From positions 124,001-188,000 of the forward strand of contig MU119262.1 in assembly GCA_014904845.1 (NCBI GenBank): DNA of 64,000 nt. The letters run 5' to 3'. The position numbers and the translations under genes are program-made. Below, piece after piece: positions 54,994 to 64,000 of this stretch. The stretch is from Acephala macrosclerotiorum. Lineage: Eukaryota; Ascomycota; Leotiomycetes; Helotiales; Mollisiaceae. How positions within the stretch are numbered: the stretch's first letter is position 1; each line of letters opens with the position of its first letter. The notes below the pieces were generated by a model. It searched no databases and was not told the origin of the DNA. It saw only the letters and a program-made list of their open reading frames with translations.

Positions 54994-56264
54994 TTCCTGG
55001 GAATTGATCGAGGTCGTTACTATGTTCCTCTGCGCAATATCAATACTCGTTCAGTGAAGAAGAGAAGAAGAAGCATCAATTGCAGAGTCGTAAGCAGGAA
55101 GCCTTCTCCTCTTCAATCCATCAAGAAGTGAGTATCCGGAACCAGGCGGTCCCTTCATCCTGCATCGCCTCTCACCAATCCCCATCTCACTGATTGCAAT
55201 CCAACGATGCCAAGCACGTGGGCCCTCCAGTGCAGGAATTCAGGGTTCTTCAGTTAGGGAAGCAAGCATCCACTGACCTGAGGCGCACTTGTAGGCTTTT
55301 TCTAGCCCCACGTGCGATGCCTAGAGCGGAAGGACGACGGCGTTGGCGTGCACTAGAGGAATTCTGGAAGGTGGGAGGAAGTTGTCTGATGATTGAAGTG
55401 GTTCTGGTTGGTTGGACAAGAGTGCTGAGTGAGCCGCCCACGTGTAGTGCTCAGGGGTTAGAGAGTGGCGGGCTGAAGTGAAGCCTGAATTCTTCCGGTC
55501 GCAGAAACCTATCTCCTACAACACCACGATACTCCACGATGCCTCGAACAGCGTTGATCAAATTCTTTCAGTGGTCTCAAGATTGACTCGCGATAGATGA
55601 AAGGAAGTCTCGAATCCTTTGTCGAGCTGGGACGGAGCGTTGGAGTTACCCAAAAGCCTTGGGGTCGTGGGATGCTACCCTGGATGATGCCAAAAGACTA
55701 TCAGCACGTTTTCAAGTGCGATTGAGAAGCAGGAGCATATGATTTACGGCTTTCTGTACATTTTGAAAGTGCTTTTTCCTACTAAACAATATTGACTGAT
55801 GTGCTATGCGCCTTCCTCTTATTTGGCGTGCCGTTGCATGATTTTCTGTTCTGCTTGTCCCCACTTCGTGGCAAGGTTACTTTTGCACTCTTTCCATGTC
55901 TGATTATAATCAACACTTCTTACACGTATTCAAAGTAGAACTTTATGATTTCCTTATTCACTCATTATAAGATTGCCATTTACACCGAGTACTATCTCAT
56001 ATTGTTGCACTCACGTATTATTCCTCCTCTTGTGCTCAATATCGACTCTTCGAAAGCTGACTTTATGTTTTTACTGCTACTTCACAATTGAGTTCACTTT
56101 TTTCACTTGTTTCCATGCCCGATTTAACGCATTTGGTAGCCCATCTTTGTGGGTGATCACCTACGTGATATATTTTCGAGTCCGAACTGCTGGCCAATGA
56201 GAAACCACCCCCGCATGATGCAATTGCATTAACAAATACTGTTACCTATTTTCGAACAGCGCGC
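54994..56264. other. Intergenic region
   Basis: About 1.27 kb between the transporter start (-) and the oxidoreductase remnant (+). Composition becomes more A+T-rich after 55750. No gene was supported. Confidence 0.4.
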
Positions 56265-57343
56265 ATGAGGCTTGGCCCTTCCATATTATATCTATTCTAT
56301 CTCTTCGTATTACTGTCATCAAGAAAATCTCCATCACTATCACAATGGCCTCCCCCACCTCAGACACGCATCCTCGCCTCCCCCCTAGACGACTTCCGCT
56401 CCAGCGAGGCAGTCCCAGAGATGGTGGATGTAGTCATAATAGGTAGTGGTCTCTCAGGAGCTTGTGCCGCGTATCAACTCCTGGCTGGAACTCCAAACAC
56501 ATCGACTCCACCAACAATTGCCATCTTCGAAGCCCGACAAGCCTGCTCTGGAACCACCGGTCGCAATGGCGGCCACATGAAACTTACTCCTAGAGTCACA
56601 GCGTCTTTTGCGTCCAAGTATGGCCCAGCCGCTGCTTTGGAATTTGCGCTTTTTGTTAAGGAGTTGATTGGGAAGATGAAGGAGTGTGGTGAGAGTGTTA
56701 TTGTTAAAGAGGAAAAAAGCTTAATGGAGGAATGCGAGATGCTAGTTACGAGAAGTTGGGACGTCTTTCTTGATGAAGAGCATGCGGCTGATGTTGAGAG
56801 AGAGAGTGGAATGAGGCTGTGAGGGGTGTGAGAGAGGTTGCGGGGAAGGAGAGCAGGGAGAGGGATTTGGAGTGGTTGGGGGATGTGCAGTTTCTGAAGG
56901 GTGGGAATGTGGAGAAGGTGAGTGACTTGATGACTAGCATACTTGATAATTCTTGCTATGTTTCCGATTATTCTTTGATTCCAGATAATCCCGTTATCGT
57001 TGGACATTCTTGCTAAATCCACCAGATAACATCGATCCGTGGCGCAAAAGCAGCTTTCTCCTGCCCCGCCCTATCCCTCTGGCCCTACAAATTCGTTCTT
57101 GGCCTGCTACGACACGTTCTCAATCTCGGCGCTAAGTTATATACCCTCACCCTAGTAACAAGTCTCGAACGTGTCTCCGATGACGGAACTGGATCGCATC
57201 CGACATCACTTCAAACTCCCCGCGGCACAACCCTCGCCAGAAAAGTAATCTTCGCAACCAACGCCTGCGCCTCAAATATCCTCCCCCAATACTCCAACAC
57301 CATAATCCCCGGCCGCGGTGTCACAATGAATCCTATCGGGTAA
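56265..57343 (+). pseudogene. FAD-dependent (DAO-type) oxidoreductase, truncated and frameshifted
   Basis: The first part contains the FAD-binding Rossmann motif VDVVIIGSGLSGACAAYQLL and EARQACSGTTGRNGGHMK, typical of D-amino-acid-oxidase-like flavoenzymes. After VERE the frame is lost inside the GA run at 56796-56806. With one GA fewer it would continue WNEAVRGVREVAGKES. A 108-base intron (56918-57025, GTGAGT..ACCAG) leads to ITSIRGAKAAFSCPALSLWP and KVIFATNACASNILPQY, still family-like. Homology stops at NPIG followed by TAA at 57341-57343, so the C-terminal third is missing. The A+T island begins within about 60 bases. The upstream MRLGPSILY extension is unlike the family, so the original start may also be disturbed. 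Confidence 0.75.
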
Positions 57344-57399
57344 TAGAGGAAGAAAAGATCAACGGAATCGCCACCGGGTCAATTAGTTCAATTTTCTGA

Positions 57400-59199
57400 T
57401 TGAAAGAAAGGACGAATTCTTTTCAAGTTACGGAGCAAATATTACTTTTAAATAAGTAACGGTATTACGCTAGTAAGTTTTGTCGAAATCATTTAATCAA
57501 ATTAATTCTTTATAATTATTTATTGTTTTTATTACTTGAAAACTTTTTTAAGTAAACAATTATTTAATTACTTTCTATACTATATAATAAATTTATATTA
57601 TTAATATTTTTTTATTAAATTCGTAATTAATTTTTATTTTTTATATAAATTTTTATTTAAAAAATAAAATACGAATTTATTAATATTTTCGTTAAAAAAA
57701 TCGAAAAAATATATTTAGTAATTAAAATAAAAAATATTAATACAATTAAAAAAAAAAAATTTAAAAATCAAATAATTATTTTTAAATATATTTATTATTC
57801 GCATTTTTTATTAATATTCGTATTTTTTCTATGTTTTAAAATTTAATTATATTTTTAAAATTTAATTTTTTTTTGAAATTATTTTAAATAATAAATTTTT
57901 TTTTAAATATAATATTAATATTTGTTTTTATTATTATTTTTTCGATTTTTAAATTACGATTTAATAATAGTTTTTTTTATACGTTAAATTTTTTTTATAT
58001 TTAATAATATTTAATTATTTTTATATACATTATAATTAAATTCGATAAACGTTAATTTTTACGATTTAATAATTTTATAAACGTTTAATATACGTTTATT
58101 TTAAATTAATTATATAATAATCGTAATATTTAAATTTTTAATATTTTTTTTAATTTTTTTATAAATAATAATCAATTTATTCGAATTGAAAAACGTATTA
58201 ATATATTTAATATTTTATTTAATTTTTTTATTTCGTATTTTATAAAAATAATTTATAAATTTTAATCGATTAATTATAATTTTTTTTCGATTAAATAAAA
58301 AATAATAAATAAAATCGTTTTATATAACGTTAATAATACGTAAAAAACTAATAAAATATTAATTAAAATTAGTATTAATAGCGAATATTAAACGTATGAA
58401 AATTTAATAAATAATCGATTTATTTAATCGAGTAAATAATTAATATAAATATAATATATTTTAAAATATATATATAAAATTAAAATAAAAATAAAAATAT
58501 AAAAAAAATTAAAAAAATTTATTAATAATTGTTTATTTAAAAATATATTATTATAAAAAATATTATAAAACGTTATTACGTAATTCGTTTTTGATTCGTT
58601 TTAATTCGATATTAATCGAATTATAAAAATCGAATAATCGTTCGATTTAATTTCTTTTTTTAAATTTTAGTAAATATAATTCGATTAATTTGTTTTTTAG
58701 TTTATTATTTTTTAGTAAATTTATTATAATTTGAAATTTCTTTTTTTTAAATTAATACAATAAATAAATATTTATTTTTTAACGATTTAAATTGAAAATA
58801 TACTACGTTTATTACGATTATTACGCTCGTTATAATCGATCGTATTCGATAAATTCGATTTTATTTAATATTTCGTAAATCTCGAAATTTTCTCGATTTA
58901 ATCGCAATTTGTTAATAGAATATAATAAATCGTATCGAGTATTAATTAAACGAAAAATTGCGTTCAATATAATTCGAAAAACAAAAATTAAAAATCTTTA
59001 AATAAAACGAAAAAATACAAAAAATTTAAATTTTAATATATTAAATAATAATCGAATTAATATAATATATACTATAAATATTATTTATATTTAAAAAATG
59101 CTTTTTTAAAACGAATATAATAAAAACGAAAATTCTTTAAACGATTTGTAAAATAATTACTTTTTTAAATAATTTCAAAATCGAAAATTATTATCGAAA

Positions 59200-59241
<42 letters not shown>

Positions 59242-62200
59242 TATTTAATTATTTTAATTATTTAAATAATTCGTTTTATTATTTAAATTACTTTTTTTAT
59301 TCGTAAATTTTTATTAAATTTTAACGAATTATTCGATAATAATAAAAAGAAATATAAAATATAAAAAAGTAAAATAATTAATTATAATAATATTTCGAAT
59401 TATAAAATTTATAAAAAAAAAATATCGATTTAAAATTTCATTTTAAAATCTTAAAATAAATATAAATAAAAAACTTTAAATAATTAGTATTTAACGTTTA
59501 AACGATAGAATTATTTTTAAATATAAATAAATAATTTTTTTTCAATTTAAAATTTTTTTGTTATTTATAAAAATTTAAAATATTTCGATTATAAATATTT
59601 TTAATATTTAAAATCGTTTTAAAATTAAATTTTTTTTATTTTTATTTTATTTAAAAATAACGTAAAAATATAATATTAATACGTTTAAAAACAAATTATA
59701 AAATATTAAAATTTTAATTTAATATTAATAATTTAATTTTATTTATTTTTTTTAAAAAAAAATATTTATTTATTTATATAATTAAATAAAATAAACATAA
59801 AATTAAAAAGTAAACATTAAAATATTTATTATTAAAAGTAATAAAAATTATAATTCGAATTATTTAATTGATCGTTTAAACGATTATATAATTAAATCGA
59901 TATTAATAAATTTTTTTTTTTTTAAAAAAAAAAACGTTTTTTTTCAATTTATAAATTAAATATAAAAAAAAATATTATTACGATTATTAATACGCTATTT
60001 CGCTATTAAATACTAAAAAGAAATTTAATTGTAAATTACTTATTATTATGTATTATAATATTTAATTAATTAAATTAAATTTAAATTTTTTTTTTTAAAT
60101 TCGATATTTATAATCTTTAAATCAATTGAAAATTTTATTTTCAAAAATATTGAAAATATTGAAAAATACTAAAAATATTAAAACAATAATTATACGTTTT
60201 TTTTTTAATATTGTTTTTTTTAATAATTGTTTTTTTCGTTATTTTTATTTTTATCGATTAATTTTTAAACTTTAAAACATTATATTTATCTTTGTATTTT
60301 AATATTAAAACGATTAATATTAATAAACAATTCAAATATTTTATTAATATTGAATTTAATTATAATATTAATTGAATTATTATTTTTAGTAATTTATCGA
60401 ATTTTTAAGAATTTTTTACGTTTATACGATTATTTAATAATTATAATATCGATTATAAAACGCTTTTTTTTAATAGTATCGAATTTAATTATAAATTCAT
60501 AAAAAAAAAAAAATCGATATAAATAATCACGAAAATTGAATTTAATTCGAATCGTTTTATAATAAAATTAAAAATAATAAAAATCGAGATCTTTATATCG
60601 ATTTTTATTATTATTATATATAATTTAAAAATTAAAATAATACGAATAATTTTTTTATATTTCATTGAATTTTAATAAAATAAATTACTTCGTAAATCGA
60701 ATTATTTATTATTATAAATTTTATTACTAAAAACGATAATATATTCGATTTACGAATTAAAAATTTTATTTATAATAAAAAAATCGTTTACAAAAACGAA
60801 GAATTTAATTGGATATAAATTTAAATAAAAAAATCAAAATTTATAATCGAAATTATTTATTTATTATTATAATCGTTTATTTAATATTATAATTTTTTTT
60901 TTTTCGAGATATTAATATTAAATTATCATCGATATATTGTACGCAATTTTCGATTAATAAATAAAACTAATATATATTTCTTAAATACGTTATTCGAAAT
61001 ACGTTTATTTATAAAAATCTGATTTTAAATTAATTAAATTTAAACGTTTATTTTATTTTTTTTACGAAAATACAATTTTATTTTCGATTTTATTTATTAT
61101 TAATTTGTATTCATTAAATAATAAAAAAGTATTCGATATAAAAAACTTTATAAATTTAATTAATAGTTTGATTTTTTGCAATTTAAAGTTTTTTAATTTT
61201 ATAAAAATTTAATTTTTTAAAATAAACGTATTATCGATTTATATATTGATTATTTTAAATAAAATACAATTATTTTTCGTAATAAATAAATAAAAATCGA
61301 AAATTGAAAATTTTATTGAAAATTTGTTTTTATAGTAAATATTATACGTTTTATATTAATATATTTTTATTTTCGAAATTTCGTAAAAAAATTTAATTAC
61401 TTTAAAAACGACGTTTAATAAAAATTTATTCGTTATTTTTTTCGAAAATTTAACGAAAATAATACGTATTAATAAAATTATTAATTATACGTATATTTAA
61501 ATAATATTTTTCAAATTAAAACTAATTTTTTTAAATTTAAAAAATAAAATTAAAACGATAATAATTCGTTAATTAACACGTTAAATAATCGAAAATTGAA
61601 TTAATACTATTTTTTTATTTTTATTATTAAATATTTAAATCACAAAACGAGATTTCTCGTATAAAATTATCGTTTTTATATTTTTAATTTCGTTTATTAG
61701 TTTTAAATCGAAAATTCGTTAATTATTAATTTTTTTCAAATTATTAAAAATCAATTTAAAGATTTTTTTCGCGATTAATTTATTAATTTTTTTTTTATAA
61801 AAAATTGTAAATAAATCGTTTAAAATAATAATAATTTTTTTTTATATAAAAATCTATAAATAATTGTTTATTTTTAGTTTTTTTTCGATTAAATAAATTT
61901 TAAAAACTTTTATATTTATATAAATTATTATATAAATATATTTATTAAAATTAAAAACGTAAAAAATTTTTTTTATCGTAATTCGAAATAAATATAAATT
62001 TTTTTTTAAAGTATATAAAATTTTTTTAATTAAGCGAAATAAATTAAATATATTTTTTTCTATTTTTAAATTTTTTTTAAAGAAATTTAATTTTGAATTT
62101 AAATTTTTTAATAAGTTTTTTTTTTAATAAATAATTTTTTAATTATTTTTTAAATTGTTCGAAATTTTAATAAAATAATTTTATTATAATATTATAAAAT

Positions 62201-64000
62201 TTTTTAAATTTATTTAATAATTATAATTAATATATTTTTTTATTTACTATTAAAAATATATATAGTTTTTTTTATTTTTTATTTTTTTTTCAAATAAATA
62301 CATTTAAATTTAAAAGTAAATTAATTAAATAATAATTTTATTTTTTATTTTTTATTCGTAAAACGTTATTAATTTAATAAATAATATAATATTTTCAAAT
62401 TATATTTATTACATTTTTTATCGTTTTAATTTTAGTAATAATTAATATTATAAACGCGTTTTATTATAATATTTGAAAATAAATATTAAAAATAAAAAAT
62501 ATAAAAATAATATTATTCGATTTTATTATATCGTTAATTGTTTTAATCGTTATTTAAAATCGTTTTTTTTTTCGTAAATCGAGAAATTTTTAAAATAATA
62601 TATTATATATACGTTTTAATAAAACGTAATATTTTTTTATTAGATTAATCGAGTTATAAATTTTTATTAATATAATTTTTAAATCGATATTTATATTTTT
62701 AGTATTATTACGAAATTTTTTAAAATTGAAATTTATTTTAAAATTATAAATAGTAAATATTAATAATTTAAAATAAACGTCGATTTAATACGTTTAAAAA
62801 ATATTTTATATTTTTTTTGTCGATATATTTATAAAAAATTTCGCGATTTAAAATATTATAATTTCGTTTACAATTTAAAATATTAGTTTTTTATCGATTT
62901 ATAATACGTTTAAATAAACGAAATAATTAAAATTATAATCGTCGTATAATATAAATTTAAAACGATTAAAAAACTTATTATTTATTTAATATTACTAATA
63001 AAATCTCGTTATTTTTTTAATTTCTTTGAAATTTATAAAATGTTTTTTACGTTTTAATATTTGCGCGAATTTAATAATCGATAAATATTTAAAACGTTTA
63101 TATAATCGTTTAAATTTCGTTTCAATTAAATAATAAATAATAAAATTAATTTTTATTATAAAAACTTTATAATTGTTATAAATTAAATTTTTAAATAAAT
63201 TAAATAATATTTTAATAATAAACGTATATCGTTTATTTTAAATAAATACGTTATTAAAATTATCGAATTTAATTTGTAATTTATTTATATTTTAAAAATA
63301 TAATAAAAAAAATACGTTTATTAAAACTATATAAAACGTAATACGTTTAATTAACGTATTAACGTTAATAGTTTTAAAAAACGAAATTTCGTCGATTTTA
63401 AATTTGATTATTATTTTTTCAGTTTTAAATTCGTTTAATTTAATATTTCGAATTCGTTAAAAAATTAAATACTAATTTTCGTCGATAATCGATCGTTGAA
63501 CGATACTAATATCGATTATAATACTTATAAAAACGTTTAATACGTAGCGAATTATTAAATATATTTTTATATTAATAAATATCGAAAACGATTTCAATTG
63601 TATTACAATATTTAATATCGTATAATAAATTAATTAATAATCAAGTAATTCGATAATTTTAAATCTATTAATCGTATTATAAAATATTATAAAATAATTA
63701 ATTGATCGTATAATATCGTTTTTATATAAATTTTTTTTTTTAATAAATTTAACGACGAATTATTCGTATTTTTTAATAATATTAAAATTTAATTTTTCGA
63801 ATTTAATTACGAATTAAATTATTTTGTTTTTATTAAACGATTTCGATTTTTTAAAATCGTTATACGTTTTTTTTTTCTTTTGATATATAGTAAATATTTC
63901 AATAATTGGAGTTTTTATAAACGAAATATTTTATTTTATTTTAATATATTATCGATTTTTTGTAATTAATTCGATTATTATATCGAGTATTTTTATTATA
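57400..64000. repeat. Very A+T-rich, RIP-like degenerate island
   Basis: From about 57.4 kb to the window end the sequence is almost wholly A and T, with no open frame of note and many homopolymer runs, including about 30 A bases near 59210-59236. Nearly all remaining C bases are followed by G: in 58081-58140 all three, and in 58561-58620 all six. This is the product expected if C-to-T change hit CpA, CpT and CpC but spared CpG on both strands, as in RIP-type mutation of repeats. No transposon protein is still legible. The right edge is outside the window, so the island is at least 6.6 kb. Confidence 0.9.

Noticed and set aside
57400..64000. Mitochondrial or centromeric DNA instead of a RIP island
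   Set aside because: No mitochondrial gene or tRNA is legible and no higher-order tandem array is seen; the CpG-restricted C pattern fits RIP-type mutation better. A centromeric location cannot be excluded from one window.

Overview
The window looks like nuclear DNA from a filamentous ascomycete (Pezizomycotina; the gene families would suit Leotiomycetes, but that is a guess). The signs are short introns of about 45-65 bases with GT..AG ends and CTAAC/CTGAT-like branch sites, a Zn2Cys6 regulator, HET, Clr5 and DUF7025-AAA proteins, a decayed Ty1/copia element, and a long A+T island of the kind left by repeat-induced point mutation (RIP).

Layout. 1-2.35 kb: decayed copia polymerase. 4.5-13.5 kb: membrane-anchored RBR ubiquitin ligase (-), mitochondrial BCS1 (+), small CHZ-like acidic protein (-), NAD(P)-binding reductase-like gene with a frame break (-), glycosyltransferase (+). 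13.5-17.6 kb: gene-free, holding a 307-base MITE with 36-base terminal inverted repeats between TA dinucleotides. 17.6-26.7 kb: Zn2Cys6 regulator (+), Clr5-TPR protein (-), small orphan gene (+), DUF7025-AAA ATPase (+). 27.6-31.2 kb: a short A+T patch followed by two decayed membrane-protein genes, one of them an acyltransferase. 31.7-46.8 kb: protein kinase with a long disordered tail (+), S9 peptidase (-), acyltransferase-3 membrane enzyme (-), amidoligase (+), secreted single-span surface protein (-), HET-domain protein (-). 48.7-55 kb: a charged repeat-bearing protein (-) divergent from an FHA-kinase (+), then a CCC1/VIT1-type metal transporter (-). 56.3-57.3 kb: a FAD oxidoreductase gene that loses homology at the edge of the A+T island, which runs from about 57.4 kb to the window end.

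The genes are not an operon or an obvious biosynthetic cluster; they are a mixture of housekeeping genes (BCS1, CCC1) and fungal accessory families (HET, Clr5, amidoligase, FHA-kinase). Exon models were built by hand from reading frames and splice signals. Several genes carry a single frame break in or beside a homopolymer or dinucleotide run, so assembly indels must be weighed against true gene decay. The most unusual signal is the A+T island, in which nearly every remaining C lies in a CpG pair.
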